Source: JBBARC01 sp040400005 (GTDB taxonomy: Bacteria > Pseudomonadota > Alphaproteobacteria > Acetobacterales > Acetobacteraceae). From it: a DNA stretch of 21,747 nucleotides. This document shows positions 15,735-21,747 of this stretch, piece after piece (the stretch's first letter is position 1; every line of letters begins with the position of its first letter). Where the stretch lies: the NCBI GenBank assembly GCA_040400005.1, contig JBBARC010000055.1:1-21747 (forward strand), given 5' to 3'. Under the pieces are notes generated by a model. The model was not told the origin of the DNA and did not search any database. It worked only from the letters and a program-made list of their open reading frames with translations. A program made the position numbers and the translations under genes.

Positions 15735-16764
15735 CCCATCGATGCACATGGCGGCATCGCCGGCCGAACTGCCCGCCGCGGCCCGTGCGCTGTTTGGGCC
15801 AGATTTATTCGCCAGCACCCAATGGTACGAAAGCGTGGTGGCCGCATGCCTGGCGCCGGGCGAAAACGCCCGGTTTTGCGCCATGACCGTGGGGGAAAGA
15901 GTAACCGCCGTGCTGCCAATGTGCCTAAACCGCCGCGGTGCACTACGCGGCTTAAGCACGGTCTACACCTGCTTGTGGCACCCGCTGCTGGCACCCAGCC
16001 TAACCCAGTCCGAAATCACCCAAACCGCGGGCGCCATGGCCGATGCCCTAGCCGGCCACCCGGTTGTCACCTTCGATGCCATGCCCGCCGATGATCACCA
16101 GCTTACCCAAGTGCTGGCCGCCATACCGGGCCGCCGCGCTTTACGCTTTGCCCATTTCGGCAACTGGTATCTCAATGTCTCGGCCATGGACTGGCCGGCC
16201 TACCTGGCATCCCGCCCCGGCCCGCTGCGCACCGCCATCCAACGCCGCACCCGCCACCTGATGGCCCGTGAAGCCGGCGAATTCTGCCTTACCCAAACCA
16301 GTGACGCGATCGATGCCGCGATTACCGCCTACGAAGCCGTTTACGCGCGCAGTTGGAAACCGGCCGAGCCATTTGCCAATTTTAATCCCACCCTGATGCG
16401 CGCCCTGGCCCGCGATGGCCTGCTGCGCTTGGGCATCCTCACCCGTGCCGGCACCCCGATCGCTGCCCAGTTTTGGGCAGTGTACCAGGGCCGCGCCACG
16501 GTGATGAAACTGGCGCACGATGAGGCCCACCGCGCCCTATCGCCCGGCACGGTGCTGAGCGGGCTGATGATTAGGCAGCTGATCACCCAGGATCAGGTGC
16601 AAGAACTGGATTTTGGCCGCGGCGACGATGAGTATAAAGCGGCGTGGACCGGATCCTGCCGCAAACGCGTAGGCGTGGTGCTGGCCGACCCTGGCAGTAT
16701 GGCGGGCGGGTTTGCCATCCTGCGCCAGGCGGCCGCCCGCATTGTGCGCGATTTCCGCCAATAG
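15715..16764 (+). CDS. GNAT/FemAB-like acyltransferase (BioF2-type), copy 2
   Basis: A 349-residue relative of the transferase at 13779-14849. The best-conserved parts are RPGPLRTAIQRRTRHLMARE, TAYEAVYARSWKPAEPFANF, GTPIAAQFWAVYQGRATVMK and the end motif ELDFGRGDDEYKAAWTGS (the D-F-G-R-G-D-x-x-Y-K pattern of the family). ATG 15715 overlaps the YdcF stop by 20 bp; ATG 15742 or 15748, just after that stop, are equally possible because no strong ribosome binding site marks any of them. Close linkage with the YdcF gene suggests a shared envelope or polysaccharide task. A strong bidirectional terminator follows at 16784. Confidence 0.75.
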   Translation: MHCGVANPSMHMAASPAELPAAARALFGPDLFASTQWYESVVAACLAPGENARFCAMTVGERVTAVLPMCLNRRGALRGLSTVYTCLWHPLLAPSLTQSEITQTAGAMADALAGHPVVTFDAMPADDHQLTQVLAAIPGRRALRFAHFGNWYLNVSAMDWPAYLASRPGPLRTAIQRRTRHLMAREAGEFCLTQTSDAIDAAITAYEAVYARSWKPAEPFANFNPTLMRALARDGLLRLGILTRAGTPIAAQFWAVYQGRATVMKLAHDEAHRALSPGTVLSGLMIRQLITQDQVQELDFGRGDDEYKAAWTGSCRKRVGVVLADPGSMAGGFAILRQAAARIVRDFRQ

Positions 16765-16783
16765 ATCCCTCTGCTCCGGGCAC

Positions 16784-16822
16784 AAAAAAGCCGCGCGGGC
16801 ATCACGCCCGCGCGGCTGTTTT
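16784..16822. terminator. GC-rich bidirectional terminator
   Basis: A perfect stem AGCCGCGCGGGC/GCCCGCGCGGCT encloses the loop ATCAC (16789-16817). AAAAAA lies on one side and TGTTTT on the other. It lies between the convergent genes ending at 16764 (plus) and 16840 (minus) and can serve both. Confidence 0.85.
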
Positions 16823-16839
16823 GGATGGGGGGGTAGGCT

Positions 16840-16983
16840 TCAGGCGGCGTCGCGGCGAGCCTCGTCACGCTCGGCGGCGCGGCGTTCGGCATGGTTGCCA
16901 CCAGGCGGTGTTGCACTGGCCCAATCATGGCTGTGCACCAGGCCATCATCATAAAATTCCACATTCTGGGGGGACTGCGACAT
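16840..16983 (-). CDS. Small 47-residue hydrophilic protein of unknown function
   Basis: This short gene encodes MSQSPQNVEFYDDGLVHSHD, then WASATPPGGN and a basic/acidic Ala-Arg-Glu tail (HAERRAAERDEARRDAA) likely to be helical. I do not recognise the family. Support for it being real: GGAG 10 nt before the ATG, an exact TATAAT about 36 nt upstream (17019-17024), and a strong terminator after the stop. The composition is charged and soluble, with no signal peptide or Cys. The His-Asp-Trp segment may be the functional part, but that is speculation. Confidence 0.6.
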   Translation of the reverse strand: MSQSPQNVEFYDDGLVHSHDWASATPPGGNHAERRAAERDEARRDAA

Positions 16984-17018
16984 TTTCAGAAAGCTCCGAT
17001 GGGCGTTACGTGTTAAAT

Positions 17019-17094
17019 ATTATATGGCACACCGGCCGCCGCGCTGCACCATGTAAACAAGGGATGAACGCTGAATGGTGTAAAGCGCTTTACA
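17019..17094 (-). promoter_or_regulatory. Promoter of the 47-residue gene with LacI-like operator palindrome
   Basis: TATAAT (minus strand, 17019-17024) is an exact -10 hexamer, but no -35 is seen at normal spacing. TTTACA lies 27 bp upstream of it. The 16-bp perfect palindrome TGTAAAGCGCTTTACA (17079-17094) resembles LacI/GalR-family operators. Further TGTAAA half-sites lie near 17052, 17104 and 17119. The factor is unknown. Confidence 0.4.
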
Positions 17095-17194
17095 GACAGG
17101 GTTGTAAAACGCGAAACTTTGTAAAGTGAGGGGGAGCGGGGATTTCCGAGGCGGATGTGTTCGGGCGCGCCGCCTGGCGCATCACTTCTTCCAG

Positions 17195-17633
17195 TTATGC
17201 GGCGGCGCACTGGGCCGCCACCGGATGCGCTTTGCGGGTTTCGGTCACCGCTTCATCAATCAAGGCGTCCAGCGCCTCCGGCGCGATATCCGAAAATTTA
17301 CCGTGCGCCCGCTCAGTGTCTGGTCGAACACGCGCCATTTCACCGCCTGTTCGATGAATTTAGACAGATCACCTTTCTTCATGCCGCGTTGGGCCAGAAA
17401 GCTGCGCACCGCAATGTCGGTGTTTTTAGATACGGAGACAGTCCAGTGGGTTGTGTCATTATACCAAGCCGCCTTGACGATGCCTCTGCCACTTGACGAT
17501 GACCGTTCCATCGGTGAGGCGGCATGGTATGCGCGCCGGGTTGGCCGGCGGCGGCGCGCGAAAAAAGACTAATGCCGACCCGCGTTGATCCATTCTTCAT
17601 GGGTCAACCCTTAAGCGGGTTGGTATTGGACAT
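17195..17633 (-). pseudogene. Ribbon-helix-helix (CopG-like) antitoxin gene broken by a MITE and a frameshift
   Basis: Minus-strand pieces rebuild a typical small RHH antitoxin. ATG TCC at 17628-17633 has AGGGGA 6 nt upstream, then MITE copy A2 intervenes. After it the frame continues as DTTHWTVSVSKNTDIAVRSF, with the conserved LAQRGMKKGDLSKFIEQAV and KWRVFDQT. A single missing base near 17311-17318 then shifts the frame. The lost tail reads on as FSDIAPEALDALIDEAV and ends at a TAA (17195-17197). Removing the element plus one AT restores MSNNDTTHWTVSVSK in frame. The ORF left today would have to start inside the MITE and end early. No toxin gene follows it downstream. In this family the usual partner is a PIN-type toxin (recalled, not seen). 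Confidence 0.75.
17463..17624. mobile_element. MITE-like element, copy A2
   Basis: This 162-bp relative of the element at 4841-4995 has the same ends, ACCAAGCCGCCTT and AAGCGGGTTGGT. AT lies on both sides (17461-17462 and 17625-17626). It sits three codons into the RHH antitoxin gene. It has no coding capacity of its own. Confidence 0.75.
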
Positions 17634-17687
17634 GAGGGATCCCCTAGGGGGTAGCTAAGCAGATAGTCGGCACCGGCGCGGATGAGG

Positions 17688-18002
17688 TTACCCGGGATCG
17701 TCCACCTCAAAAAGCGCGTCCAGGTACCGCCCGTCGTAAAGGATGCGATCAATCGTGACCGTTATCGCGCTACTGTGAAAGGCAATGGTGACCCGGCGGC
17801 GGAAACCAATGGTTCACAAACCAGGCCGTAAATCGTCGCGGCGCGTAGCATTTTCAGGGAAAGTCGCCAGGCTGACGCAGCAGGCCGTGACCCGGTCCGT
17901 GTAACTCTGCGCACGCGCCGGCCCGCCATCTCGTGCTATGCCGTCGTATAGTTTGCGGAGGTCTCCAAGCGCCTCTGGCGAAAATATGACATTATGGCTC
18001 AC
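17688..18002 (-). pseudogene. parE: ParE/RelE-type toxin with in-frame TGA
   Basis: The frame opens with GTG 18002 (MSHNVIFSPEALGDLRKLYD) and runs through ATRRDDLRPGL to a TGA at 17814-17816. It then continues in the same frame as TIGFRRRVTIAFHSSAIT and DRILYDGRYLDALFE to a TAA at 17688-17690, 105 codons in all. RPGL-R-xIGFRRRVTI is the conserved second half of ParE, so the TGA stands where an Arg codon (probably CGA) is usual. ParE poisons DNA gyrase. The truncated 62-residue product lacks the last strands and is probably inactive. The start overlaps parD by 11 bp. Confidence 0.8.
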
Positions 18003-18282
18003 GCGTGATGGTCGTCAGGTGGTCGGCATGGTGCGCGCGCATGGCCTTAGCAACCTGGTCGGCGGTGAGACCCCGGCTTGGGTCGGCCTGCATGGCGTCA
18101 TAAACCGGGATGACGTCATCCTGTCGCCATCGGGCGACCAGGGCATCACGCTCTTGCAAAGCGCGCAATCCGGCGCGGATCACTTCGCTGGCGGAGGCAT
18201 ACGTGCCGCCATCAACCAGCGCGTCGATATACTGCGCTTGCGCGGGCGGCAGGCTAATGGTGCGCTTTTCAACGGCGGGCAT
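17992..18282 (-). CDS. parD: ParD-family antitoxin
   Basis: A 96-residue antitoxin. The N-terminal ribbon-helix-helix DNA-binding domain reads RTISLPPAQAQYIDALVDGG and YASASEVIRAGLRALQERD. An extended C-terminal region that wraps the toxin follows. ATG 18282 has AGGGAG about 9 nt upstream, and longer versions of the frame run back into mtnP antisense. The end overlaps the parE GTG (CGTGAGCCATAA), typical of translational coupling. ParD normally represses its own promoter; the palindrome at 18345-18362 is a candidate site. The antitoxin is intact while its toxin is broken. Confidence 0.88.
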   Translation of the reverse strand: MPAVEKRTISLPPAQAQYIDALVDGGTYASASEVIRAGLRALQERDALVARWRQDDVIPVYDAMQADPSRGLTADQVAKAMRAHHADHLTTITREP

Positions 18283-18344
18283 GGGTTGGTACTCCCTATT
18301 TGCACAGCCGAACATAGAGTATGACTTGTTCATCTTTATTGCCG

Positions 18345-18362
18345 GAGATTGGAACCAATCTC
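18345..18362. promoter_or_regulatory. Palindrome upstream of parDE (candidate ParD operator)
   Basis: GAGATTGGAACCAATCTC has perfect 8-bp arms around AA. It lies 63 bp before the parD start and 37 bp beyond the mtnP stop. Its place in the only intergenic space before parDE suggests autoregulation, but there is no direct evidence. Confidence 0.4.
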
Positions 18363-18398
18363 GGGACCGGGGGGACAGCCGCTTAGAGTCGCTACCCC

Positions 18399-19265
18399 CT
18401 ACAAAACCCGCCCGGCAACCCCGCGCAACCGATCCACCACCACCGCATCGCGCACCGCCGCCGCCGTCATCACCGCATACTGCAGCGCATGCGCACACCC
18501 GGTTTTGCACCCACCGCCAACCTCCGCCGCAATCGCCGGCACGGCGGCGCGCACCAGCGCCCGTGCGCCGGCCGCATTTGCCTGCATCACCGCAATCACC
18601 GCATCCACCGTCACGTGATCATGCCCGGGGTGCCAGCAATCGTAATCGGTGACCATGGCAACGGTCGCGTAATGCAGCTCTGCCTCGCGGGCCAATTTGG
18701 CCTCCGGCATGTTGGTCATGCCAATCACCGCCGCCCCCCATTGCCGGTACAGCTCGCTCTCGGCGCGGGTGGAAAACTGCGGGCCTTCCATCACCAGGTA
18801 GGTGCCGCCGCGGTGCATGTTTAGGCCAAGCGCCAGCCCCTCACGCGCCAGCACATCGCCCATCTGGCCGCACACCGGGTCGGCCACCGACACATGCGCC
18901 ACCACGCCATCGCCAAAAAAGCTTTTTTCGCGGGCAAAGCTGCGGTCGATAAACTGATCAACCACAACAAAATCGCCCGGCGGCAAATCTTCGCGCAAGC
19001 TACCAACGGCGGACACCGATATCACGTGGGTGACGCCGCTTTGCTTCAACGCCGCAATATTGGCGCGGTAGTTAAGTTGGCTCGGCCCGAGTTTATGGCC
19101 GCGGCCATGGCGCGGCAGAAACACGCAATCGATGCCGTCCAGATTGCCAAACAAAAGCTCGTCCGATGGCAGGCCCCACGGTGTTTCCACCTGGTGCCAC
19201 TGCCGATCGGCCAAGCCTTCGATATCGTACAAGCCAGACCCGCCGATAACCCCGATTACCGGCAT
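18399..19265 (-). CDS. mtnP: S-methyl-5'-thioadenosine phosphorylase
   Basis: This is a cytoplasmic purine nucleoside phosphorylase-like enzyme that splits methylthioadenosine into adenine and methylthioribose-1-phosphate for methionine salvage. It has 288 residues, the family length. It shows VIGVIGGSGLYDIEGL at the N-terminus, the phosphate site RHGRGH, NYRANIAALK, and the signature GGTYLVMEGPQFSTRAES. IGMTNMPEAKLAREAELHYA and the VTDYDCWHPG segment separate it from plain purine nucleoside phosphorylase. ATG 19265 has AGGGGA 7 nt upstream. It lies 32 bp after petC on the same strand and is probably in its transcript. In rhizobia, as I recall, mtnP and apt follow the bc1 genes; no apt is seen here. 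Confidence 0.93.
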   Translation of the reverse strand: MPVIGVIGGSGLYDIEGLADRQWHQVETPWGLPSDELLFGNLDGIDCVFLPRHGRGHKLGPSQLNYRANIAALKQSGVTHVISVSAVGSLREDLPPGDFVVVDQFIDRSFAREKSFFGDGVVAHVSVADPVCGQMGDVLAREGLALGLNMHRGGTYLVMEGPQFSTRAESELYRQWGAAVIGMTNMPEAKLAREAELHYATVAMVTDYDCWHPGHDHVTVDAVIAVMQANAAGARALVRAAVPAIAAEVGGGCKTGCAHALQYAVMTAAAVRDAVVVDRLRGVAGRVL

Positions 19266-19297
19266 CGCCCTATCCCCTTAAATTTTAGCGCAGAAGA

Positions 19298-20059
19298 TTA
19301 GTGAATATCCGACCACAAGCGCCGCTTGGCAGCATAGGTAACGCCGGTCAGCAGCACCAAAAACCCCACCACTTTCACGCCCAAACGCTTGCGCTGCTCC
19401 ATATGCGGTTCAGACGTATAGGCCATGAACGTGGTCACATCGCGCGACATCTGCTCGACCGTGGCCTTGGTGCCATCGGCATAGGTCACCGCCCCATCCG
19501 ACAGCGGCGCCGGCATGTGGATCAAATGCCCAGGGTAGTAACTGTTATAGTACACGCCATCAGGCACTTTTACCCCGGCCGGGGGGTTATTATAGCCGGT
19601 CAGCACGGCGTAAATATAATTCGCCCCACCCTCACGCGCCTTCAACAACACCGATTGGTCCGGTGGCACCACGCCGTTGGCCGCCTTGGCGGCACGGTCG
19701 TTGGGGAAGGGGTTAACAAAGTGATCGGATGGCAGGCCGGGCCGCGTGGTTGGCTCGCCGCTTTCGTTCAAATCCGGCACCGATTTGCTGGTAGCGATGG
19801 CGCGGATTTGCGCCGCATCCAGCCCAATGCCGGCGAGGTTGCGGTAGCTCATCAGCTTCATGCCGTGGCAGGCCGAACACACCTCGTTGTAAACCTGAAA
19901 GCCGCGCTGGGCCGAGGCACGATCATACGTGCCAAAGGCGCCGGCAAAACTCCAGTCCATTTTGGGCAGCGTCACGCCTTCGGCCGCACGCGCAGCCCCA
20001 ATGCTTAGCAAGGAAGCCGCGGCAAAACCCAGCGCCAGGGGGGTGAGATTGCGCGCCAT
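19298..20059 (-). CDS. petC: Cytochrome c1 of the bc1 complex
   Basis: The c-type cytochrome subunit of ubiquinol:cytochrome c oxidoreductase, 253 residues. A Sec signal ends at ARA-A near residue 25. The heme motif is CSACH (61-65). The axial Met is expected in HLIHMPAPLSDG. One C-terminal helix (VVGFLVLLTGVTYAA) followed by KRRLW anchors the protein with its heme domain in the periplasm. ATG 20059 begins 1 nt after the petB stop and has GGAG about 10 nt upstream, so it is translationally coupled. A start 12 codons earlier inside petB is unlikely. Confidence 0.95.
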   Translation of the reverse strand: MARNLTPLALGFAAASLLSIGAARAAEGVTLPKMDWSFAGAFGTYDRASAQRGFQVYNEVCSACHGMKLMSYRNLAGIGLDAAQIRAIATSKSVPDLNESGEPTTRPGLPSDHFVNPFPNDRAAKAANGVVPPDQSVLLKAREGGANYIYAVLTGYNNPPAGVKVPDGVYYNSYYPGHLIHMPAPLSDGAVTYADGTKATVEQMSRDVTTFMAYTSEPHMEQRKRLGVKVVGFLVLLTGVTYAAKRRLWSDIH

Positions 20060-20060
20060 A

Positions 20061-21344
20061 TTAGGGTTTCTCCATCGGGCTTGCAGCAGCGCCATGCGGC
20101 AACGGGCCGCCGCCTGTGGGGGTGTTAAATCGTATCAGCACCGGGCTGCTAATGCTTTCCGGCAACGGCAGCGGCGCCTCGATCAGCCCAATAAACGGCA
20201 GTGCAACAAAATGGCCGAAATACAGCAGGGTAAAGGTGCGCCCCAGAATAACCCAAATGCCTTCGGGGTGATGCGCGCCAACCGCGCCCAAAATCACCAT
20301 ATCCACCACCAGCAAATACATCATCTTGCGGTAGATTGGGCGAAACCGCGAACTGCGCACCGGTGACGTATCCAGCCACGGCAGCACAAACCACACCAGA
20401 ATGGAGCTGAACATCGCCAGCACACCCAGCAGCTTATCCGGCACCGAGCGCAAAATCGCGTAGAACGGCAGAAAATACCATTCGGGCACGATCGCTGCCG
20501 GCGTTAACAACGGATTGGCCGGCACGTAGTTATCGGGTTCGCCAAACAGATTGGGGGCGAAAAACACCAGCAGCGCGAACACAATGAAATACACGCCCAA
20601 ACCGACGCTATCCTTCAGCGTATAGTACGGGTGGAACGGCACAGTATCCTGCTCGCTTTTAACATCTATGCCCAGCGGGTTGTTCGACCCGGTAATGTGT
20701 AAGGCCGCCACGTGCAGAAACACCACGCCGGTAATTACAAACGGCAGCAAATAATGCAGGCTGAAAAACCGGTTTAACGTGGGGTTATCCACCGAAAACC
20801 CGCCCCATAGCAGGGTGACAATCCAGTTGCCGACCACCGGAATGGCCGAGAACAGATTGGTGATAACGGTGGCACCCCAGTAAGACATCTGGCCCCAGGG
20901 CAGCACATACCCCATGAACGCGGTCGCCATGACCAGCAAAAACAGCAGCACGCCGGTCATCCACAGCAATTCGCGTGGCGCCTTGTAGCTGCCGTAGTAC
21001 ATGCCGCGAAAAATGTGCACATACAGCGCGATAAAGAACATCGATGCGCCGTTCATGTGCGCATAGCGGATCAGCCAGCCATAATTCACGTCCCGCATAA
21101 TGCGCTCAACACTGTCAAACGCCCCCGCGGTGGACGGGTTATAGTTCATCGCCAGAAAAATGCCGGTCGCGATCATCACCAGCAGGTTGATCGTCATGAT
21201 CGCGCCAAAATTCCAAAAATAATTGAAATTCTTGGGCGATGGAAACGCCCCATACTCCTTCTGCATCATGGTAATGACGGGAAGGCGGCTGTCGATCCAG
21301 TTCAAAACCGGGTTCTCGATCTCGCTCTTGTGCAGGCCGGACAT
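20061..21344 (-). CDS. petB: Cytochrome b of the bc1 complex
   Basis: The membrane core of the bc1 complex, 427 residues, with about eight hydrophobic helices. The four heme-binding His pairs are H96/H110 and H197/H211, each with the bacterial 13-residue gap. The quinol-oxidation loop has PEWY (287-290), and GYVLPWGQMSYWGATV is the cd-loop motif. ATG 21344 has AAGGAAC about 10 nt upstream. The gene overlaps nothing and leads directly into petC. The Rieske gene petA, which normally precedes petB, is not found in the 400 bp available upstream. Confidence 0.96.
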   Translation of the reverse strand: MSGLHKSEIENPVLNWIDSRLPVITMMQKEYGAFPSPKNFNYFWNFGAIMTINLLVMIATGIFLAMNYNPSTAGAFDSVERIMRDVNYGWLIRYAHMNGASMFFIALYVHIFRGMYYGSYKAPRELLWMTGVLLFLLVMATAFMGYVLPWGQMSYWGATVITNLFSAIPVVGNWIVTLLWGGFSVDNPTLNRFFSLHYLLPFVITGVVFLHVAALHITGSNNPLGIDVKSEQDTVPFHPYYTLKDSVGLGVYFIVFALLVFFAPNLFGEPDNYVPANPLLTPAAIVPEWYFLPFYAILRSVPDKLLGVLAMFSSILVWFVLPWLDTSPVRSSRFRPIYRKMMYLLVVDMVILGAVGAHHPEGIWVILGRTFTLLYFGHFVALPFIGLIEAPLPLPESISSPVLIRFNTPTGGGPLPHGAAASPMEKP

Positions 21345-21539
21345 GATCTAAAGTTCCTTAGCGATAAGCGCAGTAGCCGCCCCAGCACCAAACCAAACGG
21401 CCCGCCGCCAGAAGCTTTCACTGGTTCTATTAAGGCGCACATTGCGCCCCCGCAATCCACCGCGACGCAATATCGCCCCAGAATCTTGCCCTGGGCCATG
21501 CGGGGGACACAGTGTGGGGAGAGGAAGGCCGGGGCTTTG

Positions 21540-21698
21540 CCCCTGGACCCCACTAAGGGCTCGCCCTTAGAACCCTCAACTTGGGTTCGGGGGGAAAGGG
21601 GCCAGCACGCTGCGTCGCACGGTTCGCGTCGGCCCCTTTCCCCCCGAACCCAAACTAATGGATTCTAAAGGCGAGCCTTTAATGGGGGTCCAGGGGGG
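21540..21698. repeat. Large imperfect inverted repeat upstream of petB
   Basis: Arms of about 64 bp (21540-21603 and 21631-21698) pair around a 27-nt loop. Examples are CCCAACTTGGGTTCGG-side sequence against CCCCCGAACCC, AGGGCTCGCCCT against AGGCGAGCCT, and TGGACCCC against GGGGTCCA. A smaller hairpin GGGGC/GCCCC lies beside it at 21531-21543. It resembles dispersed GC-rich repeats found between genes. The rest of 21345-21530 shows no gene I can support. Confidence 0.7.
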
Positions 21699-21702
21699 GT
21701 AC

Positions 21703-21747
21703 AGACCGGGCACATAGGTGACACTTTAGACCGGGCACCTGGGTTAC
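21703..21747. mobile_element. 25-bp direct repeat, probable end of a mobile element cut by the window
   Basis: AGACCGGGCACATAGGTGAC followed by ACTTT at 21703-21727 repeats as AGACCGGGCACCTGGGTTAC at 21728-21747, with 25-bp period. Tandem motifs of the CATAGGTTACA type are what I associate with terminal transposase-binding sites of some insertion sequences. The element itself would lie beyond the window. Confidence 0.4.

Noticed and set aside
17013..17210. 65-codon minus-strand frame after the RHH antitoxin, considered as its toxin
   Set aside because: The residues show no PIN, RelE or other toxin pattern and it crosses the operator and half-site region.
17126..17572. 148-codon plus-strand frame across the RHH antitoxin and MITE copy A2
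   Set aside because: Its end (AAWYARRVGRRRRAKKD) is MITE sequence and the rest is antisense to the decayed antitoxin.
17641..17650. CCCCTAGGGG palindrome considered as an operator
   Set aside because: It is short, and part of it (AGGGGA) is better explained as the ribosome site of the original antitoxin start.
21302..21553. 83-codon minus-strand frame upstream of petB, considered as a Rieske (petA) remnant
   Set aside because: It has no CxH or CxxH cluster motifs and overlaps the petB start and a dispersed repeat.
1..21747. CRISPR array, retron, phage defence island or integrase
   Set aside because: No regularly spaced direct repeats, reverse transcriptase, Cas or integrase motifs were seen on either strand.

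Overview
The window looks like chromosomal DNA of a GC-rich alphaproteobacterium, most likely a member of the Acetobacteraceae or a close relative. The evidence is the alphaproteobacterial bc1 cytochrome b and c1, a diderm marker (lpxC), strongly GC-biased codons, and short dispersed intergenic repeats of a type I associate with that family. The family-level placement is inference. No rRNA, tRNA, CRISPR array, prophage or intact transposase gene was seen.

Layout: 1-902 is the 3' part of a membrane acyltransferase. 1121-2089 is lpxC (lipid A synthesis), convergent with a sterol desaturase/fatty acid hydroxylase (2097-2891, minus). A methyltransferase (3051-3896) is followed by a lipoprotein lytic transglycosylase with a SPOR domain (3970-4806). 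A 752-residue secreted protein of about 14 GloVer-type repeats (4968-7226, minus) ends inside a small MITE-like element. folE (7422-8057, minus) and an autoinhibited Fic protein (8358-9500) follow. Next come a divergent ferredoxin/rubredoxin reductase (9600-10835, minus) and a flavin reductase with a MarR-like tail (10949-11890), then an outer-membrane barrel (12141-13439). Two FemAB/GNAT-like transferases (13779-14849, minus; 15715-16764, plus) flank a YdcF-family gene (14958-15734).

16840-18282 is a graveyard of accessory genes. It holds a 47-residue small protein, an RHH antitoxin broken both by a MITE and by a one-base deletion, and a parDE pair whose toxin carries an in-frame TGA. The right end is housekeeping again: petB, petC and mtnP run together on the minus strand. 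The Rieske gene petA is not next to petB. Instead there is a long inverted repeat and a 25-bp direct repeat that looks like the end of a mobile element cut by the window edge.

The most unusual signals are small and non-coding. (1) Four copies of a hairpin repeat each lie 8-13 nt after a stop codon, in the sense of the upstream gene, with a covarying stem length. (2) A 190-bp element with perfect 18-bp inverted ends beginning GTAA and an 8-bp target duplication (an IS66-type MITE signature) is inserted into one of those hairpins. (3) Two copies of a second, roughly 155-162 bp MITE were found; one inserted just after the start codon of an antitoxin gene and one rewrote the C-terminus of the repeat protein. 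In both cases removing the element restores a sensible reading frame. (4) An array of TYGCAC half-sites with 10-bp spacing lies in front of the Fic gene.
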